In this document: one piece after another, positions 33,589-47,340 of the stretch
Layout: every line of letters begins with the position of its first letter
Numbering within the stretch: the first letter of the stretch is position 1
DNA from: Deinococcus aquatilis DSM 23025
Lineage (GTDB): Bacteria > Deinococcota > Deinococci > Deinococcales > Deinococcaceae
DNA: 54,248 bases
Assembly: GCF_000378445.1 (NCBI RefSeq)
Contig: NZ_KB899728.1
Location: 1 to 54,248, forward strand
Direction: 5' to 3'
Notes under the pieces: model-generated
The model's database searches: none
Told to the model about the DNA's origin: nothing
The model's input: only the letters and a program-made list of their open reading frames with translations
Made by a program: the position numbers and the translations under genes

Positions 33589-33774
33589 GTGACCCCACCT
33601 TCCACACCGATCTTCCGCAAGAAGTCTGTCCCCTGGCTGGTGTTGTGGGCGCTGGCCTGCGCTGCCCTGGCTTTTTTTGCCGATGCGCTGGGCGTTGCCC
33701 ACCTGCGCGGCTGGATCGTGGGGGCGTTCTTCGTGGGAGAAGTCCTGATTTACGGAAATAAGGCGTCTGGCTAA
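33589..33774 (+). CDS. Small two-helix membrane protein
   Basis: 61 residues from leaderless GTG. Short basic N-terminus (PIFRKKSVPW), two hydrophobic helices (about 15-31 and 39-54, LRGWIVGAFFVGEVLIYG). No family recognised. Length and charge pattern fit a small inner-membrane protein. The ATG at 33577 lies in the -10 box and cannot be the start. Function unknown. Confidence 0.7.
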   Translation: MTPPSTPIFRKKSVPWLVLWALACAALAFFADALGVAHLRGWIVGAFFVGEVLIYGNKASG

Positions 33775-33904
33775 GTCAAACGTTTTGTCTGTGGTGAGCA
33801 GGAAAAGCATCAGTGAGCATGAACTGTGTGGGTCGTCAAGAAGAGGAAGTTCTGGAAACCCTAAGTAAAGTTTGGGCCTGACTTTCCCCCGGCACCGGGC
33901 CTGC

Positions 33905-33910
33905 TACCCT
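33905..33910 (+). promoter_or_regulatory. -10 box of leaderless HAD phosphatase gene
   Basis: TACCCT, 6 bases before the GTG at 33917; no Shine-Dalgarno. Confidence 0.5.
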
Positions 33911-33916
33911 ACCCAT

Positions 33917-34756
33917 GTGACCCGCCCGCCCACTGACGTTCCAACCCAGCCTCAAACCACCCAGCCCCCCGCCACGCTGCCCCTGCTGGTGGCCTTCGAT
34001 CTGGACGGCACCCTGATTGCCGACGGATCGCGGGATATTCCAGCATCTACGGCAGAGGCGTTGGCCCGCCTGAAGGCATTGGGCGTACAAGTTGCGATCA
34101 TCACGGGCCGCGACCTGCCCCCCGATGCTGTGCGGGAAGCTGTGCAGCCTGACGCCGTTGCCACCAACAACGGTGGACGCATCGAAATAGGCGGCCAGCT
34201 GCATCAGGAATCACGCTTTGGGCCGGGCGACCTGGAAGCGGTGCTGGCGCATGAACTCGACGACGCCCGTATGGTGTTGTTTGCCGCTGATTGCCTCTAT
34301 GTAGATATTCCCGAAAATCTAGAGCCAGAGCCGTGGATGTTGCTTCGTACCCACAAACCGATCTCGGAAGCGCCCCAGGAAGACATCCAGAAGGTGGGGT
34401 TTTACCACCCTGGCGTGGCGGATTTCGCAGGCCGGTTGCGCCTATCTCATCCTCATCTGGTGCTGACTGGAGCGCAGCCGCCCTACCCCCATTTTCTGAC
34501 TGTGACGCCAGACGGGGCACACAAAGGCGCGGCACTGACCCTGATCGCGGAGGCGCTGAATGTGCCGATAGAGTACACGATTGCCTTTGGAGACAGCGAC
34601 AACGATCAGGCGATGCTGGAAGTGGCTGGACATGCCGTGCAGGTCGGCACGCTGCCTCTGCTGGCCCAGCACGCGCATCAGCAATTGCCGGATCATCTGG
34701 CACTGGCGGAGTATTTGAATGGGTTGGCAGACAGGGTAGAAGGGCAGCAACAGTAA
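33917..34756 (+). CDS. HAD-superfamily phosphatase (Cof type)
   Basis: 279 residues. HAD motif I DLDGTL (nucleophile Asp), motif II IITGRD, motif III lysine in the HKGAAL region and motif IV FGDSDNDQAML, with a C2 cap between motifs II and III, as in Cof/IIB phosphatases of sugar phosphates or nucleotides. Substrate unknown. An extended proline-rich N-terminus (residues 1-24, rich in Pro/Thr) precedes the domain. GTG start is set by the -10 box. Confidence 0.92.
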   Translation: MTRPPTDVPTQPQTTQPPATLPLLVAFDLDGTLIADGSRDIPASTAEALARLKALGVQVAIITGRDLPPDAVREAVQPDAVATNNGGRIEIGGQLHQESRFGPGDLEAVLAHELDDARMVLFAADCLYVDIPENLEPEPWMLLRTHKPISEAPQEDIQKVGFYHPGVADFAGRLRLSHPHLVLTGAQPPYPHFLTVTPDGAHKGAALTLIAEALNVPIEYTIAFGDSDNDQAMLEVAGHAVQVGTLPLLAQHAHQQLPDHLALAEYLNGLADRVEGQQQ

Positions 34757-34840
34757 GAAGTCAATCGGGGGGAGGGATTTTGGGCGGTGGGCTTGCTGGG
34801 TATCCTCCATCTTTTCCACTGCCCCCTCACTCCTGACCAA

Positions 34841-36292
34841 CTACATTTTTTCCAACCGCAGATGATGCGTCAGTCTTTCCGGCGCGTCGCTTTCACGGTG
34901 GGCAATGACCATGATGTGCGTGCCCGCCGCCGCCAATTCGGGTAACAAGGCCAGAAACCGCTGGCGGTGGTCGGTGTCCAGAAAGTCCAGCCCTTCATCC
35001 AGAATCAGGAGTTTGGGCGCGTGTAGCACGGCGCGGGCCAGCAGCAGGCGGCGCAACTGCCCCTGTGAAAGCGTATCGGCAGTGCGGGGCAACAGGTCTT
35101 GCAGGTGCAGGCGGGCGGCGAGGTGTTGCACGGCATCGGCCTGCGCGGGCGTCAGGTCGGGCGCAAAGCCCTCGGTGCCGTCCCAAGCGCTTGCCAGAAT
35201 GTCGGCCCCGGTCCAGTCCCGGCGCTGGCGGATGCCCACTTCGGCCCCGATCAGGCCGATGGTGCGGCGGCGCGTACTGAGCAGGTCGCGTTGACCGGAG
35301 GCCGCGAGGTAAGGCCGCTCCACCGTTCCGCCCAATGCCGCGCCCAGTTCTCCGGCGATCAGCCTTGCCAGCGTGCTTTTGCCGCTGCCGTTTTCGCCCG
35401 TGACCAGCCAGTGTTGCCCCGAGTGCCACGTCCAGCTCAGCGGCCCCAGCGCGGCGTGTCCGTTGCGGTACACCATCACGTTGTGCAGCCGAATCAGGTC
35501 GCCGGTGCCAGGAGGAAGGGGGAGGTTGATGGCTCTGGGCTGAGGCTGAAGCGCGGGTGCATCTTCATGCCGCACCTGTCCGTCGGCGATGCTGACCGTG
35601 CGCCAGGGCAGATCGGGGGCCTCCTCGGGTCTGTGGGTTGCCAGGACCACGGCCACACCCGCCGCGTATATCCGCTCCAGCACGCGGCCCAGCGTCTGGC
35701 GTGCGCCTGTGCTCAGGCCATCGGTGAATTCATCCAGCAGCAGGGCTTCGGGGCGGGGCATCAGGGCGCGGGCCAGCACCACCCGCCGCCGCTGCCCATG
35801 ACTTAACATTCGGAAATCTCGCTCCAGCAGCGGCTCCAGCTCGGTCAGGGCCACCACCTCGGCCAGCCGGGTCAGGGCTGCGGGCGTGGGTTCCCACAGT
35901 CTCAGCGTATCGCCCTCAAATCCGGCCAGCAGCACATCCTGTACGGTCTGTTCCCAATCACGGGTCAGAAAGAAGGCTTCGGCGTCCGGTCCCACCACAC
36001 TCAGGGTGCGGCGGGCGTGGACGGCGTGGCGCTGAATCTGGCCTTCATGGTGCTCAAAGCTATATAGCCTCTCGCCTGCTGCGGGGGCCAGTTCACCCGA
36101 CAGCAGCCTCAGCAGCGATGTTTTGCCGCCCCCGTTTGGCCCGGCCAGCCGCACGGCCTCGCCCCGGTTCAGCGTCAGCGTCACGCCGTCCAGCAGGGTG
36201 TGCCCGCCCGCCACTGCCCGCACCCCACGCAGTTCTATCAGGGGAGCGGTTCTTACTGCTGCGTGTGCGTCTGTTGCCGTCTCTGCCGTCAT
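34841..36292 (-). CDS. Duplicated ABC ATPase, ModF-like
   Basis: 483 residues with two complete ABC ATPase domains and no membrane part. First: Walker [10 protein letters not shown] (51-59), signature LSHGQRRRV, Walker B ALLLDEF. Second: GENGSGKST, signature LSQGQLRRL, Walker B LLILDEG. The layout resembles ModF and related soluble double ATPases that act in regulation or stress rather than transport. Divergent from the SPFH gene with its own start; no operon partner. Specific role not decidable. Confidence 0.88.
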   Translation of the reverse strand: MTAETATDAHAAVRTAPLIELRGVRAVAGGHTLLDGVTLTLNRGEAVRLAGPNGGGKTSLLRLLSGELAPAAGERLYSFEHHEGQIQRHAVHARRTLSVVGPDAEAFFLTRDWEQTVQDVLLAGFEGDTLRLWEPTPAALTRLAEVVALTELEPLLERDFRMLSHGQRRRVVLARALMPRPEALLLDEFTDGLSTGARQTLGRVLERIYAAGVAVVLATHRPEEAPDLPWRTVSIADGQVRHEDAPALQPQPRAINLPLPPGTGDLIRLHNVMVYRNGHAALGPLSWTWHSGQHWLVTGENGSGKSTLARLIAGELGAALGGTVERPYLAASGQRDLLSTRRRTIGLIGAEVGIRQRRDWTGADILASAWDGTEGFAPDLTPAQADAVQHLAARLHLQDLLPRTADTLSQGQLRRLLLARAVLHAPKLLILDEGLDFLDTDHRQRFLALLPELAAAGTHIMVIAHRESDAPERLTHHLRLEKM

Positions 36293-36448
36293 TCCGGCCA
36301 GTTTAGCGGCCCGGAGTTAGGAACGTCCTCTGCCCTGATGCTGGGGGTTGGTAGCCCGGCGTCAACGCTGATCCCCCGACCTACCGGACAACCTCTGGAG
36401 GCTGCCTCTGGCTGGGAACTTCTGCCTCCCGCGCCGCGTACTTTCAGT

Positions 36449-37423
36449 ATGGGATTTACAATTTTTGTGATCGTCCTGATGCTGCTGGTGTTCGTCACTC
36501 TGCTGTCCGGCATCAAAAGCGTGCCGCAGGGCTATGAATGGACCCAGGAACGCTTCGGCAAGTTCCAGCGTGCCCTGAAACCGGGGCTGAATATCATCAT
36601 TCCCTATATCGACCGCATAGGCCGCCGCGTGAACATGATGGAACAGGTCATGGACGTGCCCAGTCAGGAAATTATTACCAAAGATAACGCGCTGGTCACA
36701 GTAGACGGTGTGGTGTTCTATCAGGTGCTGGATTCTGCCAAAGCCAGTTATGAGGTTCGCAATCTGGAGCAGGCCACCCTGAACCTCACCATGACCAACA
36801 TCCGCACCGTGATGGGCAGCATGGACCTCGACGAACTGCTGTCCAACCGCGACCAGATCAACGCCCGCTTGCTGATGGTGGTGGATGAGGCCACCGAGCC
36901 GTGGGGAGTGAAAGTTACGCGAATCGAGGTCAAGGACATCAAGCCGCCTGCCGATCTGGTGGCAAGCATGGCCCGTCAGATGAAGGCCGAACGCGAAAAG
37001 CGGGCCAATATTCTGGACGCCGAGGGTTTCCGGCAGGCCGCCATTCTGAAGGCCGAGGGCGAGAAGCAGGCCGAGATCCTGAACGCCGAGGGCCGCCGTC
37101 AGGCCGCCTTTCTGGAAGCCGAGGCCCGCGAGCGTCAGGCGCAGGCCGAAGCCGAGGCGACCCGCGTGGTCAGTGACGCGATTGCGGGCGGCAGTGTTCA
37201 GGCTGTCAATTACTTCATTGCCCAGCGGTACATCGACGCCCTCAAGGAAATCGCCGTGGCTCCCAACCAGAAGACCCTGATCTTGCCCATCGAGGCCACC
37301 GCCGTTCTGGGCAGCTTGCAGGGCATTGCCGAGATCGCCAAGGAAGCCTTTGGCGTGGGCGGCAGCAATGCGGGCCTTGGCGGCTTCGGCAATACTTCTG
37401 GCCCAAATCGGGGCCGAGGCTAA
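36449..37423 (+). CDS. SPFH/Band 7 (stomatin-like) protein
   Basis: 324 residues. N-terminal membrane hairpin ([20 protein letters not shown]), SPFH domain ([25 protein letters not shown]) and a long coiled-coil flotillin-like region (about 200-265, [20 protein letters not shown]) that drives oligomer formation. Related to QmcA. ATG at 36449 lies 4 bases after a TACTTT box, so it may be leaderless; in-frame codons upstream are not needed. Stops 3 bases before nfeD. Confidence 0.93.
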   Translation: MGFTIFVIVLMLLVFVTLLSGIKSVPQGYEWTQERFGKFQRALKPGLNIIIPYIDRIGRRVNMMEQVMDVPSQEIITKDNALVTVDGVVFYQVLDSAKASYEVRNLEQATLNLTMTNIRTVMGSMDLDELLSNRDQINARLLMVVDEATEPWGVKVTRIEVKDIKPPADLVASMARQMKAEREKRANILDAEGFRQAAILKAEGEKQAEILNAEGRRQAAFLEAEARERQAQAEAEATRVVSDAIAGGSVQAVNYFIAQRYIDALKEIAVAPNQKTLILPIEATAVLGSLQGIAEIAKEAFGVGGSNAGLGGFGNTSGPNRGRG

Positions 37424-37426
37424 GCC

Positions 37427-37903
37427 ATGCCCGACTGGCTGCCCACGCTGGAACGGATACAACCGTGGCACTGGTGGGTGCTGGGGGCTACCCTCCTGAT
37501 TCTGGAAGTGCTGGCCCCCGGCGTCTTTTTCGTGTGGCTGGCGCTGTCGGCTTTCAGTCTCGGTCTGCTGGTGTTCGTGCTCCCGATGCCTGTGCCCCTG
37601 CAACTGCTGCTGTTTGCAGGCCTGAGCGTGGTGGCTGTGGTGGTGGGCCGCTATTACCTGAACCGCATTCCAATTGGCGGAGAAGAGGGCGAAAGCCTGA
37701 ACATGGGCGCACACCGCTTCACAGGGCGCACCGTCACCGTGACCACGGCCATAGAGAACGGCGTGGGCCGCGTACGGGTCGGAGACAGCGATTGGCGGGC
37801 CACCGGGCCGGACGCCCCCGCCGGAAGCCGTGTGCGGGTGGTGGGTGCAGATGGCAGCACGGTGCAGGTCGTGCCCGAAGCCCTGTTGGAAGGGGTGAAG
37901 TAG
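37427..37903 (+). CDS. NfeD-family membrane protein
   Basis: 158 residues: two to three membrane helices (about 18-75) and a C-terminal OB-fold domain (MGAHRFTGRTVTVTTAIENG to the end, with VRVVGADGSTVQVVP). NfeD proteins work with the SPFH/stomatin protein encoded immediately upstream (3-base gap), probably in the same membrane assembly. Confidence 0.93.
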   Translation: MPDWLPTLERIQPWHWWVLGATLLILEVLAPGVFFVWLALSAFSLGLLVFVLPMPVPLQLLLFAGLSVVAVVVGRYYLNRIPIGGEEGESLNMGAHRFTGRTVTVTTAIENGVGRVRVGDSDWRATGPDAPAGSRVRVVGADGSTVQVVPEALLEGVK

Positions 37904-37906
37904 CAG

Positions 37907-38548
37907 GTGGGGCAAGCCGGATCGCTGAGCAACAAGAAGAAGGTACGCGGCGGCAAACGCCAGGCGGTGCGGGTAGAGGCGTGGCGGCAGGCCCACCAGA
38001 CGCCCGACCTGGCCCACCTCGAATCTTACGGATTCGACTATGCCAGGTTGACCCTAGACCCGTGGTTCCGCCTGTCTCGCCGTACGCCCCCGGCACGCCT
38101 GCGCCGCCAAATGCTTGCCGCGCTTCTGGATGTTCGGGCAGCCTGGGCCAAAGCTCTGGCCCAGCCGTCAGATAAGCAGTCATCAGAGAGCCAGCCGTCA
38201 GATCACCAGCCGCCCGAGTATCTGGCGGTGTGGGTAGGATGGCCCCAGTTCATGGAGTCTCAGGTGGTGGTGGCAAGCGGGGATCAGGCCAGGTATTACC
38301 GCTCGCTTCACCCGGTACTCGAAACGTCTGCCCCCCTCCCCACCGCGCTGGGCCTCACGCCTGCCCTGCGTGCCCGCCTCGCCGCTTTGCGCTGGCGCGA
38401 AAGTCTGGATGAAGTCCCGCTGCTTTCCGAAGACCTGCCCGAGAACCCAGAGGCGTGGCTGAGCACCCGGCCTCACCGCCTCACCCCACTTCAGGCAGGC
38501 GGCGCGGTGATCTGGCTGGAGCGCGGGCGGGTATGGATCGGGGAATAG
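37907..38548 (+). CDS. Hypothetical protein downstream of nfeD
   Basis: 213 residues, basic N-terminus (SNKKKVRGGKRQAVRVEAW), a short Ser/Gln-rich linker (about 87-102) and a C-terminal part with VWVGWPQFMESQVVVASG. No family recognised with confidence. Starts at GTG 3 bases after the nfeD stop, so it belongs to the same transcript, and ends before the convergent rpsI terminator. Confidence 0.75.
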   Translation: MGQAGSLSNKKKVRGGKRQAVRVEAWRQAHQTPDLAHLESYGFDYARLTLDPWFRLSRRTPPARLRRQMLAALLDVRAAWAKALAQPSDKQSSESQPSDHQPPEYLAVWVGWPQFMESQVVVASGDQARYYRSLHPVLETSAPLPTALGLTPALRARLAALRWRESLDEVPLLSEDLPENPEAWLSTRPHRLTPLQAGGAVIWLERGRVWIGE

Positions 38549-38575
38549 AAAAATCCCCCACCAGACGGTAGGGGA
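38548..38575 (-). terminator. Terminator of rplM-rpsI
   Basis: Minus-strand stem TCCCCTACC/GGTGGGGGA around a 4-base loop followed by TTTTTC. Lies between convergent genes. Confidence 0.8.
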
Positions 38576-38594
38576 CGAAGTTGCTTTCCTGAAA

Positions 38595-38996
<402 letters not shown>

Positions 38997-38998
38997 GA

Positions 38999-39424
<426 letters not shown>

Positions 39425-39643
39425 CGTTTTGCTCCGTAAAAAAAGTGGGATTTGGTGGCGCAACGCTTCTGCGGTCTGCCGGAACTGCTGGCATCTGGCC
39501 GAGGTTACGCCGTGGCTGTGAGCGCGCCCCGCCTCGTCTGGGGGAAAAGGGTCGTGCGCGTCCGGGAGCCTCCCGGTTATCCCGGCTCTACCAAGCGCGA
39601 GACACTAAACGCCAGTGTACCAGAGCGGGGGAGGCATGGGCAA
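39425..39643 (-). promoter_or_regulatory. rplM promoter and about 185-base 5' leader
   Basis: Minus-strand -35 TTGCCC (39638-39643), 18-base spacer, -10 TACACT (39614-39619). The leader between about 39607 and the GTG is unusually long for this genome and can fold: GAGCCGGGATAACCGGGAGG-type arms around 39566-39592. A ribosomal-protein feedback site (as known for L13 in other bacteria) is a fair inference, not shown. Confidence 0.55.
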
Positions 39644-39738
39644 GGGGAGGGGTATTCAGTGGGGGCATCGGCTTGCAGGATTCATCAGGGTGGTCATATC
39701 TGCACCAGAGCTTTTGGCTTGGCTGTTATAACCGACTT

Positions 39739-40944
39739 ATGTCCAAATTGCCGTCGTTGGCCGTGCTTCTTGGTTTGTCGCTTACTCTTTCCGCCTGTCG
39801 TCCTGATCCCATCGTGGAGCCTCAACCTGAAGTGCTGACCCAGCCCGCCGTACCCGTGGTGGGGCAGGCCACCGAACTTCAGAATTTGCCGATGGTGGCT
39901 GATCAGGCGGCCCGCACCTTCAGCGATATGTTAAACCCATCCAGCACCGACTTCGACCCTGATCTGACGGCGGTGTTGCAGACCTTTGGCGGCGTGATGA
40001 GCGGCATGAATCAGCCTCTACGGATGCAAAGCCCTGCACAACTGGGCCAGCAGATCAAGGGGATGCTCACCGCCCGTTCCCGCCCTGCCTCTGGCCTGGG
40101 CGCACTGACGACGACAACCACGCTGCTGCCACGCGGCACCTGGGTGGCGGGCGCACAGGGCCAGTTGACCCAGACCAGTGCTCAACCTACAGACGGCTAC
40201 ATTCTGATGTCGTCTACGACAGCCCTGACTGCCGAGTGGGAAGTGGGCGGCAGCAAAACTGTCCTGATTGATGGCGACGGCAACCTGACGAGCGCGGCGA
40301 TGCGTGTAGAAGTGCCCACCAATGCCCGCGTCATCCTGACCAAAGGCACAGTGAAGCGGGCGGCGGCCCAGATGACCATGACCCCCGGCGCGTGCGTGAG
40401 CATCACTGGACCCGATGCCCTCACCCTGACCGCGTGGGCAGGCCGCGAATCCAACTCGCCCGCCCAACTGAAATTCAGCCATATGTGGGCCGCCACGGGC
40501 GTGACCACCAGTGCCGAAGCCACCTACCTGACCCGGACCCGCAGCGCCAGTGCCTCTATCAAATCCAGCATCGGGGGCAGCACGGCCAACCGCTGCACGC
40601 CCTCTACCTTTGCCTTTACACCCACCCGCGCCGACATGAGCGCCAGCATTAACGTGCCCAACAACACGGCCAGCGCCGACCTGAAACTGCGCGACCTGAC
40701 CAACGTGGTGTTCAGCGACACCGAACTGAAGGCCCGCAACTGGTTCTCCAAGGTCACGGGCACGCTGAGTGCCAGTGCCCAGCACAACGGCAAAGCTGTC
40801 ATGAGTGCCTTTGGCCCGCTGGCCGATGGAGCCGACGCCGACCTGCTCCCCGGAGATCAGGCCAACGTGCAATTCGTGCTGCGAGGCAAACTGATCGTGA
40901 CCAACTTGCAGGCACTTCTGGAAGGTAAAGTGGCCCTGAACTGA
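39739..40944 (+). CDS. Lipoprotein of unknown function
   Basis: 401 residues. Type II signal with lipobox LTLSAC (C20), then a Pro-rich linker (QPEVLTQPAVPVVG) and a large beta-rich mature domain with no recognised family (Thr/Ser-rich, few charged clusters; three cysteines in all). Probably leaderless: TATAAC ends 6 bases before the ATG. Monocistronic by position. Confidence 0.85.
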   Translation: MSKLPSLAVLLGLSLTLSACRPDPIVEPQPEVLTQPAVPVVGQATELQNLPMVADQAARTFSDMLNPSSTDFDPDLTAVLQTFGGVMSGMNQPLRMQSPAQLGQQIKGMLTARSRPASGLGALTTTTTLLPRGTWVAGAQGQLTQTSAQPTDGYILMSSTTALTAEWEVGGSKTVLIDGDGNLTSAAMRVEVPTNARVILTKGTVKRAAAQMTMTPGACVSITGPDALTLTAWAGRESNSPAQLKFSHMWAATGVTTSAEATYLTRTRSASASIKSSIGGSTANRCTPSTFAFTPTRADMSASINVPNNTASADLKLRDLTNVVFSDTELKARNWFSKVTGTLSASAQHNGKAVMSAFGPLADGADADLLPGDQANVQFVLRGKLIVTNLQALLEGKVALN

Positions 40945-41015
40945 TCAGCCAAAGGAAGGCCCACAGAAAGGAGTGGCAGGCCATTTGAGCCATGCCACTC
41001 CCTGTGTTGTCCTGC

Positions 41016-41021
41016 TACCCT
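41016..41021 (+). promoter_or_regulatory. -10 box of leaderless gene at 41028
   Basis: TACCCT followed by GCCCCC and ATG; no Shine-Dalgarno. Confidence 0.45.
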
Positions 41022-41027
41022 GCCCCC

Positions 41028-41423
41028 ATGATTCCCCCCACCTGGCAGGAATGCCGCCGCCCAGCCGATGATGAGTTGGTCGGCTACCTCGTGCCCGCCG
41101 GAGAATTGTTTATTCCGGTGACGCTGGTAGGTATGCCGTTGGGTGCAGCGCAGGCCGAAGCCGACGCCGCAGCCCTGCTGCATGAACGCGGCCTGATGAC
41201 CCTCAACGGGCGCTGGTGGTGCCTCCTGCCAGAGCTGCTGTTGGGAACAGACACCGACCCGCAGCAGCCTCAGCCGTCGTGGGGGTGGCGCTCGGTATTT
41301 ATTGTGGAAGCCAGCCCGCAGGAATGCCGGGTGCGCTTGGAGATGCCCGCCGAGGAAGAACGCACCAGCACGGTCACGCTGCCGGTGCCGGTGGGCGAGT
41401 TGTTGTGGGCGCGGCAGCCCTGA
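41028..41423 (+). CDS. Hypothetical protein
   Basis: 131 residues with a mixed alpha/beta pattern (ELFIPVTLVGMPLGAAQAEA, RSVFIVEASPQECRVRLEMP), no signal peptide or membrane helix, no recognised family. Leaderless ATG from the -10 box. Convergent with aroQ, three bases apart. Confidence 0.75.
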   Translation: MIPPTWQECRRPADDELVGYLVPAGELFIPVTLVGMPLGAAQAEADAAALLHERGLMTLNGRWWCLLPELLLGTDTDPQQPQPSWGWRSVFIVEASPQECRVRLEMPAEEERTSTVTLPVPVGELLWARQP

Positions 41424-41426
41424 GCC

Positions 41427-41858
41427 TCAGCCTTCCAGCTCCGTCAGATACTCCATTGCTAGGCGGTAGCCTACAAAGCCGAGGCCACTGATTTTGCCCC
41501 GGCAGACCGCCGCCGTGACCGACGTGTGCCGGAATTCTTCGCGGGCGTCCACGTTGCTGATGTGGACTTCCACCACGGGCAGCGGTTGGCTGGCAATCGC
41601 GTCTCGCAGGGCGTAGCTGTAATGGGTCAGCGCCCCCGGATTGATCACGATGCCGCCGAAGCCCTGCTCCTGCGCCTCATGCACCCATTCCAGAATCTGG
41701 CCCTCAAAGTTGCTCTGGCGGCAGGTCACGGGTTCGCCCAGTTCCGCGCCCCACGTTTCGCACTGCCGCTCCAGGTCTTCTATCGTTTGCAGGCCGTACA
41801 CGCCCGGTTCACGCAGGCCGAGGCGGTTCAGGTTGGGGCCGTTGATGATCAGCAGCAA
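41427..41858 (-). CDS. aroQ: Type II 3-dehydroquinate dehydratase
   Basis: Third step of the shikimate pathway, dehydrating 3-dehydroquinate; the dodecameric type II enzyme. 143 residues, the family size. NGPNLNRLGLREPGVYG (6-22) with catalytic Tyr (Y21) and Arg, QSNFEGQILEWVHEA, INPGALTHYSYALRDAI and VEVHISNVDAREEFRH, which holds the catalytic His. Last gene of aroC-aroK-aroB-aroQ. Confidence 0.96.
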   Translation of the reverse strand: MLLIINGPNLNRLGLREPGVYGLQTIEDLERQCETWGAELGEPVTCRQSNFEGQILEWVHEAQEQGFGGIVINPGALTHYSYALRDAIASQPLPVVEVHISNVDAREEFRHTSVTAAVCRGKISGLGFVGYRLAMEYLTELEG

Positions 41859-41970
41859 GGGGAAAACCTCCGGGGAGAAAGGGGCGGTGAAGGGGTATGA
41901 AACCCGGTGTCAGGGTGCTCTGGCAGGAGGTGGAGAGTGGATATGGCCCCGGCAGTTGGTCTGACCCAGA

Positions 41971-43059
41971 TTAGAGGCCAGAAATCTCCGCCTGCCACAC
42001 TCCAAACTGCTCGCGCAGGACGGCATCGGGCACGCGGGTCAGGTACGGGCGGGCCAGACCGTGCAGCAGCACAAAGCGCACGCCGTCGGCATCGGCTTTT
42101 TTGTCGCGGGCCATGTACGGCTGTACCTCGTCGTAGGAGAGGGCCGGAAGGGGGACAGGCTGTTGCCAGCGCAAAAAGGCGCGGGTGTACTCGGTCAGAT
42201 CTTCGCCGCCCTGTGCCCGAGACAGCAGCGCCGCGTAGTGCAGGCCGTAGCCCACCGCGTCGCCGTGCGGTATGGCGTGATGGGTCACGGCTTCCAGCGC
42301 GTGCGCCAGCGTATGCCCAAAGTTCAGGTAGGCGCGTTCGCCCTGCTCGGTCAGGTCGCGGGTCACGACGCCTGCCTTGACGGCGATGGCATCGGCCAAT
42401 GTGTCGGTAAACATGGCCGACCCCAGCACAAAATCGGGGGCCAGCACCCGCTGAATCAGGCTGGGGTCGGAAATCAGGCCGTGTTTGTAGGCTTCGGCGG
42501 CCCCTTCACGGAACACGGCAGGCGGCAGGGTGGTCAGGGTGTTGGTATCGCACCACACGGCGCGGGGTGGATGGAATGCGCCCACCAGATTCTTGCCCTC
42601 GGGCAGATTGACGCCCGTTTTGCCGCCCACTGCCGCATCCACCATGCCCAGCAGGGTGGTCGGGGCCGTGTAGAAAGCCACCCCGCGCAGGTAGCTGGCC
42701 GCCGCGAAGCCCGCCAGATCGGTGGCCGCGCCGCCGCCCAGGCCCACCACCGCGCCGTCACGGGGCAGGTTGGCCGCCGCCAGCCGCGACAGCACGCCCG
42801 CCAGCACGTCCAGTGTTTTGCATGCCTCGCCCTGCGGCACGGGAATGGTCAGCAGCAGGGCAGGCGAGAGCGCCGCTGACAGACGATCTATCCAGACCTG
42901 TGGCACGGCTTCATCGTGGATCAGGGCAATCTGGCGGGCCTCCACATGGGCGCGGGACAGTACGCCAGGGCCGACGTGAACGGTGTAGGGAACGTTGCCG
43001 CCGACCTGCACCTGCCGGACGGTCTGGACATTCAAAGCTTCAGTCTGCGGCCCGCTCAC
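41971..43059 (-). CDS. aroB: 3-dehydroquinate synthase
   Basis: Second shikimate-pathway step, NAD- and metal-dependent cyclisation of DAHP. 362 residues. NAD-binding [20 protein letters not shown], active-site [19 protein letters not shown], and metal ligands in the [19 protein letters not shown] and HGDAVGYGL segments. The start overlaps the end of aroK by 20 bases. Confidence 0.96.
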   Translation of the reverse strand: MSGPQTEALNVQTVRQVQVGGNVPYTVHVGPGVLSRAHVEARQIALIHDEAVPQVWIDRLSAALSPALLLTIPVPQGEACKTLDVLAGVLSRLAAANLPRDGAVVGLGGGAATDLAGFAAASYLRGVAFYTAPTTLLGMVDAAVGGKTGVNLPEGKNLVGAFHPPRAVWCDTNTLTTLPPAVFREGAAEAYKHGLISDPSLIQRVLAPDFVLGSAMFTDTLADAIAVKAGVVTRDLTEQGERAYLNFGHTLAHALEAVTHHAIPHGDAVGYGLHYAALLSRAQGGEDLTEYTRAFLRWQQPVPLPALSYDEVQPYMARDKKADADGVRFVLLHGLARPYLTRVPDAVLREQFGVWQAEISGL

Positions 43060-43720
43060 TGTCTCCCCCTGCTGGGTCTTCGCCCCACGCGGCGTTCACG
43101 TCGGCCCAGTCCCACAGGCGCTCGATGACTTCTTCCACGATTTCCTCAGAGGGCCGCCCATCGCTGTGCACATGAATGGTGCCCTGACGGTAAGACGGCT
43201 CGCGCTCGGTCATCAGGGTGCGGATGCGTGATAGGGGATCGGCGGTTGCCAGAAGGGGCCGGTCACTGTGTTTGGTGCGCTGGTACACGGTTTCCGGGGT
43301 GGCCCACAACACCACCACCGGGCCGCGTTCCAGCAGCGTGCGGCGGTTTTCCTCGTGAATAAAGGTGCCCCCGCCCAGGCTGACCACCGCGTGGTCCAGT
43401 CGCGAGACGCGCCGCACCACTTCCTGTTCACAGGCGCGGAAATAGGCTTCACCTTCCTGCTCGAACACCTCGGGAATGCTTTTGCCCACCACCCGCGTAA
43501 TCAGTTTGTCGGTGTCCACGAAGTGCAGGGCGAGGGCGCGGCTCAGTTCCCAACCCACGCGGCTCTTGCCCGTGCCCATAAAGCCCGCCAGCGCCACCCA
43601 ACTGACGGGGCGCTCGATCAGGCCCATGCCGAAGTTGGGGGCAGGACGTGTGGCACCAGAATTCGGCTCTGAACCGGGTGGCCCAAAGTCGGGCGTCACA
43701 GATTCAGGCGGAACGGTCAT
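43040..43720 (-). CDS. aroK: Shikimate kinase
   Basis: Phosphorylates shikimate. 226 residues. P-loop GFMGTGKS (46-53), DTDKLI with the shikimate-binding Asp, the lid segment RPLL and [13 protein letters not shown]. About 40 extra N-terminal residues precede the P-loop domain compared with the usual 170-residue enzyme. Start ATG 43720 lies 7 bases after a TACACT box (43728-43733); upstream in-frame codons to 43954 overlap aroC and look like a shadow. Alternative start MGLIERPV at about 43627. Confidence 0.94.
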   Translation of the reverse strand: MTVPPESVTPDFGPPGSEPNSGATRPAPNFGMGLIERPVSWVALAGFMGTGKSRVGWELSRALALHFVDTDKLITRVVGKSIPEVFEQEGEAYFRACEQEVVRRVSRLDHAVVSLGGGTFIHEENRRTLLERGPVVVLWATPETVYQRTKHSDRPLLATADPLSRIRTLMTEREPSYRQGTIHVHSDGRPSEEIVEEVIERLWDWADVNAAWGEDPAGGDSERAAD

Positions 43721-43727
43721 GGGGGAC

Positions 43728-43733
43728 AGTGTA
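43728..43733 (-). promoter_or_regulatory. Internal -10 box for aroK
   Basis: Minus-strand TACACT, 7 bases before ATG, in the 139-base gap between aroC and aroK. Confidence 0.5.
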
Positions 43734-43859
43734 CGAGACTGGCTCCGCTGCGGCGTAACAGCGGCACGGTCTGGCTCCTCGGGGTCCTGGGGCGGGTCCT
43801 GCAGATAGGCGTGCAGCCCCGCCTCGATCTGTTCCGGCGAAACGCTTGCCAGCACAGCT

Positions 43860-45008
<1,149 letters not shown>

Positions 45009-45015
45009 ACTTCCG

Positions 45016-45021
45016 ACTCTA
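45016..45021 (-). promoter_or_regulatory. -10 box of leaderless aroC
   Basis: Minus-strand TAGAGT, 7 bases before the ATG. Confidence 0.45.
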
Positions 45022-45084
45022 GCGCCCGCGTGCAGATGGGGCAGCAGCCATGACCAAACAAACCCCCTAGGCAGGCCCAGCCAA

Positions 45085-45124
45085 ACAGACCCGGACGCCC
45101 CCAACACTGGGAAGGCGTCCGGGT
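45085..45124 (-). terminator. Terminator of the pil operon
   Basis: Minus-strand 11-bp stem ACCCGGACGCC/GGCGTCCGGGT with a following CTGTTTGG. Separates pilQ from aroC. Confidence 0.75.
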
Positions 45125-45138
45125 TGGGAGGGGTGAAT

Positions 45139-47337
<2,199 letters not shown>

Positions 47338-47340
47338 GGC

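Noticed and set aside
31527..33761. 744-codon plus-strand frame opposite the ATP-grasp gene
   Set aside because: Antisense shadow of a gene with clear family motifs; no coherent domain pattern in the translation.
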